Assembly: GCF_026247885.1 (NCBI RefSeq)
Contig: NZ_CP110921.1
Location: 4,037,501 to 4,101,500, forward strand
DNA length: 64,000 bases
Direction: 5' to 3'
DNA from: Methylococcus mesophilus
Lineage (GTDB): Bacteria; Pseudomonadota; Gammaproteobacteria; Methylococcales; Methylococcaceae
Numbering within the stretch: position 1 is the stretch's first letter; every line of letters begins with the position of its first letter. The translations under genes and the position numbers were made by a program. This document shows positions 21,508 through 30,936 of this stretch, one piece after another. The notes beneath the pieces were generated by a model, which was given only the letters and a program-made list of their open reading frames with translations, did not search any database and had not been told where the DNA came from.

Positions 21508-21624
21508 GCCGCGGCTCCTGCTCGTCGCCGCTCGGGTCCGGGGGAACCGGTCGAGCCGGCGGTGGTCCGATGCACTAGCTGTCCCCAAGCGCACCGTTGC
21601 AGCCGGAAATGATGGGATCGCCGT

Positions 21625-22557
21625 TCATCCCCGGCTCTTGGGGGCGGGATTCTCCAGTGCCCGGCGCGCCAGCTTGCGGACGTCGGCATCCGGGTCGTCC
21701 AGCGCCTGCCGCAGGAAAACCGAGGCAGTGTCCGGGGCGAGTGTCCCCAGCGCCGCCGCGGCTTCCTTGCGCACGTTGCTTTCCGGGTGTTCGAGCAGCA
21801 GTCTACCTAAAGCCGGAACGGCGCGAACGTCTCCGATCCGGCCGAGGCTCCGGACGGCTTCTTGGACGACCTGCCAGTAGCCGTCGTCCAAGGCGGCCAA
21901 CAGGGCTTTGGCGTTGTCGAAGTCCTTGGTTCGTCCGACGGCTTCGGCGGCGTCCCGCCTGACCTGCCATTCGGGATCGGCGAGCGCGTCCGGGATCGCA
22001 ATCCCTCGGATCGCCAGGGCATCGACTGCGGCCCGCCGCACTTCGTGGCTTTCGTCGCGAGTCGCCGTCATCAATGGGGGCACTGCGGAATCGCCGGGCA
22101 ATTGGCCGAGTACGCCGATGGCCGCAAGCCGCACCATAGCGTCTCCATCGCCCAATGCCGCGAGCGCCGGAGTTAGCGCCGTCGTCGAGCACAATGGCGT
22201 GACCGCCCGGAGGATGGCGCTGCGAACGAAGGCATCGGAGGTCTCCAGCCCCTCCAAGAAGCGGGGCAGCGACGCTGCGTCAGCTTTCCCCTCCAGCGCT
22301 CCGGCCGCTTCGGCTTTGACCGACGGATCGGCATCGGCCAGGGCCGCGAGCAAGGCATCGACGACCTCGGCGCCCTCGAATTCTTCCAGGGCCCTTGCGG
22401 TTTCCAGCCGCACCTCCGGGTCCGGGTCGCGCAGCATCTCCGCCAGCCTGGGCACGAGGGTAACTTCCCCCGATTCCGCCAGGGCCAGGATGGCCAGACG
22501 CCGTACTGCGGCGTCGGGGTGGCTCAGCCGGTTGAAGTATTCGTCGAATGTGCTCAT
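21625..22557 (-). CDS. HEAT-repeat protein
   Basis: This 310-residue protein is built almost wholly of about 30-residue HEAT/PBS-lyase-type helical repeats, with phrases such as DPDPEVRLETARALEEF and DPDADVRKLARRALE. It has no signal peptide and no catalytic motif, so it is probably a cytosolic scaffold or partner-binding protein. Its ATG overlaps the TGA of the amidase gene (ATGA), which fixes the start and places it as last gene of a five-gene operon. In phycobilin and some redox systems related repeats act as lyases or assembly factors; nothing here shows that role. Confidence 0.85.
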   Translation of the reverse strand: MSTFDEYFNRLSHPDAAVRRLAILALAESGEVTLVPRLAEMLRDPDPEVRLETARALEEFEGAEVVDALLAALADADPSVKAEAAGALEGKADAASLPRFLEGLETSDAFVRSAILRAVTPLCSTTALTPALAALGDGDAMVRLAAIGVLGQLPGDSAVPPLMTATRDESHEVRRAAVDALAIRGIAIPDALADPEWQVRRDAAEAVGRTKDFDNAKALLAALDDGYWQVVQEAVRSLGRIGDVRAVPALGRLLLEHPESNVRKEAAAALGTLAPDTASVFLRQALDDPDADVRKLARRALENPAPKSRG

Positions 22558-23981
22558 CCCGGATATTCCGCCAGATTCGGGCGATGATGGCGCCAAGGCC
22601 GTGCGGCTTCGAAGGCGGCCGAGGCGCGCAGAACCGTAGCGTCGTCGAAGCGCTGCCCGACGATTTGCAGCCCTACCGGCAGGCCGTCGGAGGTGAAGCC
22701 GCAGGGTACGGAGGCGGCGGGCTGGCCGGTCAGGTTGAAGGGCAGGGTGAACGGAGAGAAGCCGCCGGGGCCGAGCGGGCGCCCGCCGATTTCGGTGGGC
22801 GCCTCGCTGTCTGCGGGAAAGGCGGCCAGAGGCAGGGTGGGAGTGAGCAGCAGGTCGTAGCGGGCGAAGAAGGCGTGCGCCCGCTCGGCGACTTCGGTTT
22901 TACGCTTCAGCGCCCGAGCGTATTCGATGCCGGTAATGGTTCCACGGTGTTCGATACGGCGTGCCAGATCCGGGTCGAGCAGGTCTTCCTGCTCAGGCAA
23001 GGCGTTTTCCAGGTAGGCGCCGATGCCGCAGAGCCAAAAGATGCGGCTCAAGTCGGGAGAAATGCCCAACTCCAATTCGACCGGTTCGACCCGGGCACCG
23101 AGTTCGTCGGCGAAGACCCGCGCCGCGGCTTCGGCCAGGCGCGCCACTTCGGGGTCTACCGGTGCGCCGTCGATGGTCCGGCTCCAGGCGACGCGCAGCC
23201 CTCTGGCGCCGCCGGCGCAGGCATCGAGGAAATCGGTCCAGGAGGCGGGCAGGGTGTTGAGGTCGCGGTGATCGGGACCTGCGATGACGTTCAGCATCAG
23301 GGCGGCGTCCCGGACGCTGCGGCTCATTGGTCCGACGTGCAGCAGGGACGGAACCGGCGCCGGCGGCCAGGAGGGCACCCGCCCAAACGAAGGTTTCAGT
23401 CCGAATATTCCGCAGAACGCGGCCGGGGCCCGGATCGAGCCGCCGCCGTCGGTGCCCAGGGCCAGGGGGCCGAGGCCCGCTGCCACTGCGGCCGCGGCGC
23501 CGCCGGAGGAACCTCCGGGCGTCCGTTCGACATTCCAGGGGTTGCGGCTAATGCCGCTCACCGGCGATTCGGTCACGCCCTTGAATCCCAGTTCCGGCGT
23601 CGCGGTCTTGCCCAGCAGGATGGCGCCGGCGCGTTTCAGGCGCTCCACCGCGGGGGCATCGCAGTCGGGCACGAAGCCCTCGAACAGCCGAGAGCCGCGC
23701 ATCGTCCGCACGCCGCGGGTGAGGACCAAATCCTTGACGGAAAACGGCACGCCGTGCAGCGGTCCCAGGGCCGCGTCGTTCCGGACCAAAACGCGCTCGG
23801 CTTCCTTCGCCTGGGCCAGCGCCTGTTCCTCGTCGAGGGTGCAATAGGCATTGATCGCCGGATTGACGGCATGGATGCGGGCGAAAACGGCGGAGACGAC
23901 CTCCACCGGCGAGATGACTTTGCGGCGGATTCTGTCCGACAGTTCGGTCGCCGACAGGTAAGTGAGGTCTGTCCAGTTCAT
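22554..23981 (-). CDS. Amidase-signature family hydrolase
   Basis: This 475-residue enzyme belongs to the amidase-signature superfamily that hydrolyses C-N amide bonds. The Ser-cisSer-Lys triad is visible: Lys in PFSVKDLVLTRG (about residue 75), and the serines in TPGGSSGGAAAAVAAG (about 155-180, GGSSGG box). The N-terminal segment ATELSDRIRRKVISPVEV is typical. It lacks the neighbours of GatA (gatB, gatC), so it is more likely a catabolic amidase than the tRNA amidotransferase subunit. The substrate is unknown. It sits between a VOC protein and a HEAT protein in a minus-strand operon. Confidence 0.88.
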   Translation of the reverse strand: MNWTDLTYLSATELSDRIRRKVISPVEVVSAVFARIHAVNPAINAYCTLDEEQALAQAKEAERVLVRNDAALGPLHGVPFSVKDLVLTRGVRTMRGSRLFEGFVPDCDAPAVERLKRAGAILLGKTATPELGFKGVTESPVSGISRNPWNVERTPGGSSGGAAAAVAAGLGPLALGTDGGGSIRAPAAFCGIFGLKPSFGRVPSWPPAPVPSLLHVGPMSRSVRDAALMLNVIAGPDHRDLNTLPASWTDFLDACAGGARGLRVAWSRTIDGAPVDPEVARLAEAAARVFADELGARVEPVELELGISPDLSRIFWLCGIGAYLENALPEQEDLLDPDLARRIEHRGTITGIEYARALKRKTEVAERAHAFFARYDLLLTPTLPLAAFPADSEAPTEIGGRPLGPGGFSPFTLPFNLTGQPAASVPCGFTSDGLPVGLQIVGQRFDDATVLRASAAFEAARPWRHHRPNLAEYPG

Positions 23982-24007
23982 TCAGAGACCCGATGACAGG
24001 TGCGCCG

Positions 24008-24376
24008 TCAGCCGATCAATTCCAGCGCGTTCCCGTCCGGGTCGCGGCAAAACAGGGCCTTCCGGCCGGAACGGCTTCGGGTATAGGGGATGCGCGCGTG
24101 TTCCAGCCGTCTTTGCAGCACGTCCCATTCGGCCACCGCCAGCGCCAGGTGGCGGTCCAGTCCGCCGTGCGGGGGGCGTTCCGCGTCGAGATCGGGATTC
24201 GGCAGCACCATCAAATGGATTTGCTGCCGGCCGACGTCGTACCAGATGCCGTCGTAGTCGAACTCGGGACGGTCGTTCTTGGGCGTCAATTCCAGTACGC
24301 CTTCATAGAAACGGCGGCTTGCCTCCAGGTCGGAAACCAGGAGCGAGATGTGATGCAGATGGCTGATGATGGACAT
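24008..24376 (-). CDS. VOC (glyoxalase/dioxygenase-fold) protein
   Basis: This 122-residue single-domain protein has the vicinal oxygen chelate pattern: HHISLLVSDLEASRRFYEGVL at the start, LDRHLALAV in the middle and FCRDPDGNALELIG at the end. The likely metal ligands are His in HHIS, His in DRHLAL and Glu in ELIG. Such proteins act as glyoxalases, dioxygenases or resistance proteins; the reaction cannot be deduced. It lies 26 bases upstream of the amidase start and belongs to the same operon. Confidence 0.85.
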   Translation of the reverse strand: MSIISHLHHISLLVSDLEASRRFYEGVLELTPKNDRPEFDYDGIWYDVGRQQIHLMVLPNPDLDAERPPHGGLDRHLALAVAEWDVLQRRLEHARIPYTRSRSGRKALFCRDPDGNALELIG

Positions 24377-24434
24377 GTTTCCGTAGGCGTTCCGAGGTGT
24401 GCGCAGTAAAACGGCGTAAATCGACGAGGAGGCG

Positions 24435-24668
24435 TTATCTCAGCAGATAGGGAATGGCCACCCGGACCGCGCCCGTTGGGCAGTCCGTCTCGCAGGGCAG
24501 GCAATACCAGCATTCGTCGTATTGCATGTGCGCCTTGCCGGTGGCCGGATCGAGCCGCAGTACGTCGAGCGGACACACGTCGATGCAGACGGTGCAGCCC
24601 TTGTCGGCGATGCAGCGGGCGGGGTCGATGGAAACGGGGAGCTGGACGGGGGTCGCGGCGGTCGGCAT
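24435..24668 (-). CDS. Small ferredoxin, 2[4Fe-4S] type
   Basis: This 77-residue ferredoxin has two cysteine groups: CIADKGCTVCIDVCP and CWYCLPCETDCP. Both can hold a [4Fe-4S] cluster, although the first has an expanded spacing, as seen in AprB-like proteins. It starts four bases after the stop of the flavoprotein gene, so the two products are likely partners. By analogy with adenylylsulfate reductase (AprBA), the ferredoxin would carry electrons to or from the FAD subunit; that is an analogy and not evidence of the same reaction. Confidence 0.88.
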   Translation of the reverse strand: MPTAATPVQLPVSIDPARCIADKGCTVCIDVCPLDVLRLDPATGKAHMQYDECWYCLPCETDCPTGAVRVAIPYLLR

Positions 24669-24672
24669 GGTT

Positions 24673-26400
24673 TCAGGCTGTGGGTTCGGTTTCGATGCGC
24701 AGGCCGTCGAAGGCGTGCCGCGTCCGGGAATCCTGCTCGAACAGATAGGGTTCGACCGGCCGTTTGAAGCAGGTCATCTCGCCATTTGCGTCCTTGTGCA
24801 GCTGGACGTGGACGAACCAGTCGTCGTTGTCGGTCTGGGGATGATCCACCCGCCAGTGGTACAGTCCCCAACGGCTTTCGGCCCGGTACAGCGAGGCGCG
24901 CGCCGCCATCTCCGCGCAGTCCAGGATGAAGTGGACCTCCAGCGCGCGCATCAGTTCATGGGGATCACGGGCGTACAGAAGTTCCAGGTCTTCGCGGATT
25001 TCGCCGAAGCGCTGCAGGCCGATTTCCATTTTCCGGGTGACCTTGGGCGGCTGCAGGTAGTCGTTCACCATCCGCCTCAGCTTGTATTCCATCTGGTTCG
25101 GCGGAATGCCGTCGCCGCGAGACAAAGGCGCCAAGGCGCGAGTTCGTTCCGCATCGACCTGGGCCTGGTCAGGCTCGGCCAGCGTCACCGAGCCGCAGTA
25201 TTCGGCGGCGTTTTCCCCTGCGATGGCGCCGTAGACGAAGGCACCCAGCATGTAGTTGTGTGGGACGCAGGCCAGGTCGCCGGCGGCGTAGAGTCCGGGA
25301 ACGGTGGTTCGGGCGCGTTCGTCCACCCAAACCCCGGAGGCGCTGTGGCCGCTGCACAAGCCGATCTCGGAGATATGCATCTCCACCATGCGCTCCCGGT
25401 AGTCGTTGCCGCGCCGCACGTGGAAACGCCCGCGGCTGGGGCGTTCGTTGCCGTGCAGGACCCGTTCGATTTCCTGGACGGTTTCCTCCGCCAAGTGGTT
25501 CAGCTTGAGGAAAACCGGGCCGTTGCCGCTCTGCAATTCCTGGTAGAACTCCAGCATCATCTGGCCGCTCCAGTAGTCGCTGTTGATGAAGCGGTGTCCC
25601 AGTGCATTCGCTGTATAGCCGCCCAGCGGACCCGTCACGTAGGCGCAGGCCGGGCCGTTATAGTCCTTGATCAGCGGATTGATCTGGAAACACTCGATCC
25701 CGCTCAGCTCCGCTCCGGCGTGGTAGGCCATGCTGTAGCCGTCGCCGGCGTTGGTGGGATTCTCGTAGGTGCCGAACAGGTAGCCCGATGCCGGCAGGCC
25801 CAAGCGTCCCGCTGCGCCGGTGCAGAGGATCACCGCCTTGGCGCGGATGACCGTGAATTCACCGCTGCGGGTATTCAATGCGGCGGCTCCGGCGATGCGG
25901 CCGTCCTCGGTGAGCAGTCGCGTCGCCATGTAGCGATTCGTGGTGTCCACGCCGTGCCGTTTGAGCTGCCGATACAAGATCTTCTTGACGTTGTGCCCCT
26001 CCGGCATGGGCAGCACGTAGGTTCCCACGGGATGGACCTTCTTCACGTCATAGCCGCCGGCCGCGGTCTTCTTGAATTTGACGCCCCAGCGGTCCAGTTC
26101 CTCGATCATGCCGAAGCTGCGTTCGGCATAAGCCAGCAGGGTCTTCTGGTTGACGATGCCGTCATTGGCAATGGTGATTTCCCGGACATACTGCTCCGGC
26201 GTCGCGAAGCCGGGGACTACCGCATTGTTGAGCCCGTCCATGCCCATGCTGATCGCGCCGCTACGCTTGACGTGCGCCTTTTCCAGCAACAGGACCCTTA
26301 GCGCAGGATTGGCCTGCCTGGCCTTGATCGCGGCCAGAGGGCCGGCAGTGCCGCCGCCGATGACGAGGAGGTCGGTCTCAACCGTGGTGGCGTTCGTCAT
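24673..26400 (-). CDS. FAD-dependent oxidoreductase, fumarate reductase/AprA-like
   Basis: This 575-residue flavoprotein opens with the FAD-binding motif LLVIGGGTAGPLAAIKA and later has AVILCTGAAGRLGLP and PGLYAAGDLACVPHNYM. The overall plan matches the fumarate reductase/succinate dehydrogenase/AprA flavoprotein superfamily. It lacks a signal peptide and is followed at once by a 2[4Fe-4S] ferredoxin, as AprA is with AprB. No sulfur genes (sat, qmo) are nearby, so I do not call it adenylylsulfate reductase. The substrate is open. It is the first gene of the operon with ferredoxin, VOC protein, amidase and HEAT protein. Confidence 0.85.
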   Translation of the reverse strand: MTNATTVETDLLVIGGGTAGPLAAIKARQANPALRVLLLEKAHVKRSGAISMGMDGLNNAVVPGFATPEQYVREITIANDGIVNQKTLLAYAERSFGMIEELDRWGVKFKKTAAGGYDVKKVHPVGTYVLPMPEGHNVKKILYRQLKRHGVDTTNRYMATRLLTEDGRIAGAAALNTRSGEFTVIRAKAVILCTGAAGRLGLPASGYLFGTYENPTNAGDGYSMAYHAGAELSGIECFQINPLIKDYNGPACAYVTGPLGGYTANALGHRFINSDYWSGQMMLEFYQELQSGNGPVFLKLNHLAEETVQEIERVLHGNERPSRGRFHVRRGNDYRERMVEMHISEIGLCSGHSASGVWVDERARTTVPGLYAAGDLACVPHNYMLGAFVYGAIAGENAAEYCGSVTLAEPDQAQVDAERTRALAPLSRGDGIPPNQMEYKLRRMVNDYLQPPKVTRKMEIGLQRFGEIREDLELLYARDPHELMRALEVHFILDCAEMAARASLYRAESRWGLYHWRVDHPQTDNDDWFVHVQLHKDANGEMTCFKRPVEPYLFEQDSRTRHAFDGLRIETEPTA

Positions 26401-26727
26401 TCCCGTAGCCTTTCAATGGGGTCTTGCCCCATGGCCGTCAGGCTCGGTTTTAGCGCATTCACCGCCATGGCTCCCTCTTGTGTGCATGCGAAGGTACACA
26501 GCAGGGATCATGCCATTGGGGGCGTTAGAGCAACCCGAGATAAACTGTCGCGGAGGCTGACCTCCCTGGTGTTCCGGCAACAGCTCAAAAGCACCTTTGC
26601 TGCTGGCGCGGCAGCTCTGGGAGGTGAGCGCGGGCCGAGACGCATTGAACCCTTACCTGCCGAATGGGACACTAATTCCCTGCCCTCAATCCGAGAGCCC
26701 CACCGTTTTTCGCCTTGCAGAATTCCC
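26401..26727. other. Intergenic region between divergent genes
   Basis: These 327 bases separate the minus-strand flavoprotein operon from the plus-strand DUF2956 gene and should contain both promoters. AAAGG is found about nine bases before the flavoprotein start. The plus-strand frame of the DUF2956 protein is open through this region, but the extra residues look unlike protein and are not included. I see no other element. Confidence 0.45.
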
Positions 26728-27210
26728 ATGCCGAAATCCCGAGCCAAATCGCAGGCCCCGACTCCCTCGGATGCCCTCATTCAGGAGGACGCGTTGCGCG
26801 TCGCTCGCAGTATCCAGAGACCCGGCCAGACCAAGGAGCAGACCAAGCTTATAGCTCAGGGAGTCGCCCAGGGCATTGCGCTCTACAAGAAACAGCAGAG
26901 TGAGAAGGCCCGTGCGCTCGACAAGGCCCGTAAACGGGCGTCGAAGCGTTCCACGGCCGAGGCGGGTGCTGGTGGGCCGCAGGACTTGGAAGCAACAGTG
27001 GGAGACCGCTCCGAGGGAGAGCGGGGTAGAGCGCCCTTGATCACGGGGGCCGTCCTGTTTGCACTTGTGTCCGGGCTGCACCTGTTTCGCGCGCTCGCCG
27101 GCTGGGAACTGGTGATTGGTGCCTGGTCCGTGCCCGTCTGGTGCTCTTGGGTGGCGGTTCCGATATCGGCCGGTCTTTCAGGCTGGTTTTTCCTCTCGGC
27201 TCGCAGGTAA
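26728..27210 (+). CDS. DUF2956 domain protein with C-terminal membrane segments
   Basis: This 160-residue protein carries the DUF2956 hallmark (about residues 15-65): EDALRVARSIQRPGQTKEQ, then KLIAQGVAQGIALYKKQQS and a Lys/Arg-rich helix. Usual members are about 100-120 residues. Here a hydrophilic linker leads to two hydrophobic stretches near residues 105-158 (LITGAVLFALVSGLHLF and VPISAGLSGWFFL). The family has no known function. The start MPKSRAK was chosen because the domain begins there, although the ribosome binding site is weak. Confidence 0.75.
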   Translation: MPKSRAKSQAPTPSDALIQEDALRVARSIQRPGQTKEQTKLIAQGVAQGIALYKKQQSEKARALDKARKRASKRSTAEAGAGGPQDLEATVGDRSEGERGRAPLITGAVLFALVSGLHLFRALAGWELVIGAWSVPVWCSWVAVPISAGLSGWFFLSARR

Positions 27211-27266
27211 CGCCCGGCACGAAATTCCGGTTGCTCGGCGGCCCCCGGTCGTGAAGCCGCCGGGGG

Positions 27267-29171
27267 ATGGCCCAAATTCTGCGGGAGCTCAATCCAACCC
27301 GCTTCAGCCGTTCCCGAATACCTTTTCTCGAGAAAACTCCTTTGCTACGCGTCTTCGAAAAGTTGCTCCGCCCCTTTCCCGATGCCGTCCCGCCGCATCC
27401 GCCCCAAGGTCTGTTTGCCTTCATCTGGGCTTGTACGGCGGGGCTGCGCGGGTTCATCGCTGGCATGATGCTGCTGACGGCCGGCATCGGCGTGTTCGAA
27501 GCGATGTTGTTCAGCATGCTGGGGAACATCGTCGACTGGCTCAGCCAAATTCCGCCGGACCGGTTCTGGACCGACGAAAGGGACCGCTTGGCTCTGCTGG
27601 CGGGCGTGCTGTTGGCCAGTCCCCTGGTCATCGCGCTGCAGACGATGATCAAGCACCAGACGCTGGCCGGGAACTTCCCGATGCGGCTGCGCTGGAATTT
27701 CCACCGGCTGATGCTGGGCCAGAGCATGAGCTTCTACCAGGACGAGTTTGCCGGCCGGGTGGCCGCCAAGGTGATGCAGACTGCGCTCGCCGTACGCGAC
27801 ACCGTGCTCATCGTCACCGACATGCTGGTCTTCGTCGTCATCTATTTCACGACCATGAGCCTGGTGGCCGCCGGGTTCGACCGTCTGCTGCTCCTCCCGT
27901 TCCTGGGCTGGGTGCTGCTGTATCTCGCGATGCTCCGGTTCTTCGTGCCTCGGCTGGGGCGGGTGGCGGCCCGGCAGGCGGATGCGCGCTCGCTGATGAC
28001 AGGGCGCATCACCGACGCCTATACCAACATCGCCACGGTCAAGCTGTTCTCTCATGCACGGCGCGAGGCCGAGTATGCCCGCGGCGCGATGAACGAGTTC
28101 CTCGCCACGGTGTATCGGCAGAGCCGCCTGATCAGCGCTTTCGAGATCGTCAACCATGCCCTCAGCATGCTGCTGATCGCCAGCACGGCTGGCGCGGCGC
28201 TGTGGCTGTGGACTCAGGGCATGGTGGGAATCGGGGCGGTCGCTGCGGCCACGGCGATGGCCTTGCGCCTCAATGGCATTTCCCATTGGGTGATGTGGGA
28301 GATGGCCGCCCTGTTCGAGCACGTCGGCACCGTGCAGGATGGCATGAACACCTTGTCGAAAGGCCACACGGTGACCGACCGCCCCGGTGCGGGGCCGCTC
28401 CGGGTGAGCCGGGGCGATATCCGCTTCGAATCCGCCGATTTCGCTTATGGCGGCGGCGCGCCGGTGTTCCGGGACTTCTCGCTGCACATACGCCCCGGCG
28501 AAAAGATCGGCCTGGTCGGCCGCTCCGGAGCGGGGAAGTCCACCCTGGTCAACCTGTTGCTGCGGTTCTACGATGCCGAGGGTGGCCGCATCCTGATCGA
28601 CGGGCAGGACATCGCGCAGGTCACGCAGGACAGCCTGCGGGCGCAGATTGGCATGGTGACCCAGGACACCTCGCTGCTGCACCGGTCGGTGCGAGACAAC
28701 CTCGCCTACGGCAGGCCGGACGCCGACGATGCCGCCATGGTTGCCGCCGCGGAAAAGGCCGAAGCCCACGGCTTCATCCTCGGCCTTGCCGATCCCCAAG
28801 GGCGCAGGGGCTATGACGCCCACGTCGGCGAACGCGGGGTCAAGCTCTCCGGCGGCCAACGCCAGCGTATCGCCATCGCCCGGGTGATGCTCAAGGACGC
28901 GCCGATCCTGATCCTGGACGAAGCCACCAGTGCGCTCGATTCGGAAGTGGAGGTCGCCATCCAATCGAGCCTGTACCGCCTGATGCAAGGCAAGACCGTC
29001 GTGGCGATCGCGCACCGCCTCTCCACGCTTGCCGCCATGGACCGGATCGTCGTCCTGGATCAGGGAAGGATCGTGGAAGAGGGCAGTCACCGGCATCTGC
29101 TGGCCGAGGGCGGTCTGTACGCCCGCCTTTGGGCACACCAGAGCGGCGGATTTCTGGGGGAGGACGTTTGA
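27267..29171 (+). CDS. ABC exporter, fused permease and ATPase
   Basis: This 634-residue half-transporter has six predicted membrane helices in the first ~350 residues, then a nucleotide-binding domain. The domain shows Walker A GRSGAGKST, signature LSGGQRQRIA, Walker B ILILDEATSALD and the H-loop AHRLST. It would work as a homodimer in the inner membrane. The family includes MsbA-like lipid and multidrug exporters; the substrate is not evident. The gene ends 23 bases from the convergent stop of the radical SAM gene. It is close to the lipid-synthesis cluster but on the opposite strand, so a functional tie is only possible. Confidence 0.92.
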   Translation: MAQILRELNPTRFSRSRIPFLEKTPLLRVFEKLLRPFPDAVPPHPPQGLFAFIWACTAGLRGFIAGMMLLTAGIGVFEAMLFSMLGNIVDWLSQIPPDRFWTDERDRLALLAGVLLASPLVIALQTMIKHQTLAGNFPMRLRWNFHRLMLGQSMSFYQDEFAGRVAAKVMQTALAVRDTVLIVTDMLVFVVIYFTTMSLVAAGFDRLLLLPFLGWVLLYLAMLRFFVPRLGRVAARQADARSLMTGRITDAYTNIATVKLFSHARREAEYARGAMNEFLATVYRQSRLISAFEIVNHALSMLLIASTAGAALWLWTQGMVGIGAVAAATAMALRLNGISHWVMWEMAALFEHVGTVQDGMNTLSKGHTVTDRPGAGPLRVSRGDIRFESADFAYGGGAPVFRDFSLHIRPGEKIGLVGRSGAGKSTLVNLLLRFYDAEGGRILIDGQDIAQVTQDSLRAQIGMVTQDTSLLHRSVRDNLAYGRPDADDAAMVAAAEKAEAHGFILGLADPQGRRGYDAHVGERGVKLSGGQRQRIAIARVMLKDAPILILDEATSALDSEVEVAIQSSLYRLMQGKTVVAIAHRLSTLAAMDRIVVLDQGRIVEEGSHRHLLAEGGLYARLWAHQSGGFLGEDV

Positions 29172-29193
29172 CGGGGGACCCGCCGGCGTGAAT

Positions 29194-30810
29194 TCAAACC
29201 CGGGTCAGCAGGCTCGATTTGTAACGAAGCTGCCTTTTGGCCTGGACTTCCCGATCGAGTTCCTCGAGCCGCCGATCGATGGTCCCGATGACATAGCGCG
29301 AATAGGGGCCGAGGTGGAGGTACATTGCCATGAGCATGACGACGTAGCGTAACGCCGACGGGTTCGCTTTTGCGCAGTTCAGGAATGTCGGCCAGAACAC
29401 ATCGCGCAGTTCCGGTACTTCCCCGAACGTCTTCCGCACGGTTTCTACACTGGCCGCTTTTCGCCGGCTGTCGCCTTCGGGCAAATCCGGCGGACGGCCG
29501 GACCTGTCCAGCATGGCGACCAGCCGGTTGATCCTGTTGGCATAGGCTGCGGGATCGTAAATCCTGAGCAGAATGCGCCGGTAATCGCCCAGGACGTCAC
29601 GCAAAGGCCGCAGGGTGTCGAAGTTCAACCCCCCGCTGCACTGATCGCCGGTCGACATGATGTCATGGCCCGGATGAAGGCGCCCTTCGCGTTCCAGCCG
29701 GCGGGTGAGTTGGGTGTTCGGCAGGGCGTACAAGAGGCCGACCATGCATACGGGAATCGCGGCGGCTTCTATGAAATCCGCCATGGCATCGGCGACCGAA
29801 CTCTTTTCGCTGTCGAATCCGACGATGAAACCGGCGGTAACCGCCATGCCATAGGAATAGATCGTCCGGATGCTGTCGACCATGTTCCGGCGGGTGTTCT
29901 GCCTTTTCTTGGTCGCAATGAGGGTGTCCGGGTCCGGGCTCTCGATGCCGATGAAAATAAGGAAAAAATTCGCCTGCTTCAGCAAGGCGAGAAGCTCGGT
30001 ATCTTCGGCGAGGTTGATCGAGGCTTCCGTCGAAAACTCAAAGGGAAAGCCATGGGACTCCTGCCAGCCCCTGAGTTCCGCGAGGAAGGCTTTCACCAGT
30101 TTCTTGTTGCCGATGAGGTTGTCGTCGACGAAATCCACGTGACCGCGGTAGCCGAGCGCATAGAGCGCTTCGAGTTCCGCCAGTACCTGGGCGGTTGTTT
30201 TGGCACGCGGTACTCGGCCGTACAGCTCGATGATGTCGCAGAACTCGCAGGTGAAAGGGCAGCCACGGGAAAACTGCAGGCCCACGTACAGATAATTCTC
30301 GCGCTTAAGCAAATCGAAGCGAGGGACCGGCGTCTTGGTCACGTCGATCTGGAACTTGGGAGCAGTGAACACGCCCGAACGCCGCCCACTGGTCCAGGCC
30401 TCGACGAACTCCCCCATGACCCCCTCGGCTTCCCCGAGCACCTTGAAATCCGCCGAGTCGTAAACGTGCGGACTTGAAGTCGGATCGGGGCCGCCGACGG
30501 CTACCGGTTTGTCCATGCCATGAGCGCGCCGAATCAGATCGAGGGTGTCGGGCTGCTGGGTGATCATGCCTCCGGTCATGACGAGGTCCGCCCAGGCAAA
30601 GTCCTCGTCCTGCAACTCCTCGGTGTTGCGGTCGACCAGACGGATCGCCCACTCCGCAGGCAGCAGAGCGGCGACGGTGATCAGCCCGAGCGGGGCGGCC
30701 GGATAGCGCGCACCCACGAGTTCGCAGGCTTCCGGGTAATTCCAGAACGATTCCGCATTGAACCGCGGATAGATCATCAGGATATTATAGGGAGCCGATC
30801 CATTACTCAC
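29194..30810 (-). CDS. B12-binding-type radical SAM protein
   Basis: This 538-residue protein has an N-terminal cobalamin-binding-like domain (about 1-150, beginning NILMIYPRFNAESFW). A radical SAM domain carries the cluster motif CPFTCEFC (CxxxCxxC, near residue 192), followed by a C-terminal DUF4070-type region (LRPLRDVLGDYRRILL). Members of this broad family methylate or rearrange lipids, tetrapyrroles and natural products. The hopanoid methylases HpnP/HpnR belong to the same superfamily, but the N-terminus here does not look like HpnR, so I give no name. Start GTG at 30810 has GGGAG upstream. It lies at the downstream end of the lipid cluster and may tailor its product. Confidence 0.85.
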   Translation of the reverse strand: MSNGSAPYNILMIYPRFNAESFWNYPEACELVGARYPAAPLGLITVAALLPAEWAIRLVDRNTEELQDEDFAWADLVMTGGMITQQPDTLDLIRRAHGMDKPVAVGGPDPTSSPHVYDSADFKVLGEAEGVMGEFVEAWTSGRRSGVFTAPKFQIDVTKTPVPRFDLLKRENYLYVGLQFSRGCPFTCEFCDIIELYGRVPRAKTTAQVLAELEALYALGYRGHVDFVDDNLIGNKKLVKAFLAELRGWQESHGFPFEFSTEASINLAEDTELLALLKQANFFLIFIGIESPDPDTLIATKKRQNTRRNMVDSIRTIYSYGMAVTAGFIVGFDSEKSSVADAMADFIEAAAIPVCMVGLLYALPNTQLTRRLEREGRLHPGHDIMSTGDQCSGGLNFDTLRPLRDVLGDYRRILLRIYDPAAYANRINRLVAMLDRSGRPPDLPEGDSRRKAASVETVRKTFGEVPELRDVFWPTFLNCAKANPSALRYVVMLMAMYLHLGPYSRYVIGTIDRRLEELDREVQAKRQLRYKSSLLTRV

Positions 30811-30936
30811 GGCATTCTCCCAGGATATACGGATTGGCGATCGGGTGAGGATGCACAGTGCGCTGCCTCCGAGTTATTGTCAAGCTCGGCTTTGTGGAGT
30901 GGGGTATGTCCTGCCTTGACTTCCTGGCCAACAAAG

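Noticed and set aside
22554-23981. Calling the amidase GatA
   Set aside because: No gatB or gatC is adjacent, and the operon partners are redox and scaffold proteins.
24454-26301. 615-codon open frame antisense to the flavoprotein
   Set aside because: Shadow frame; the flavoprotein has clear FAD motifs on the minus strand.
24435-26400. Calling the flavoprotein and ferredoxin adenylylsulfate reductase (aprBA)
   Set aside because: No sat, qmo or dsr genes nearby, and the similarity seen is at superfamily level.
29194-30810. Naming the radical SAM protein as hopanoid methylase HpnR or HpnP
   Set aside because: Only the superfamily is shared; the N-terminal sequence does not match what I recall of those enzymes.
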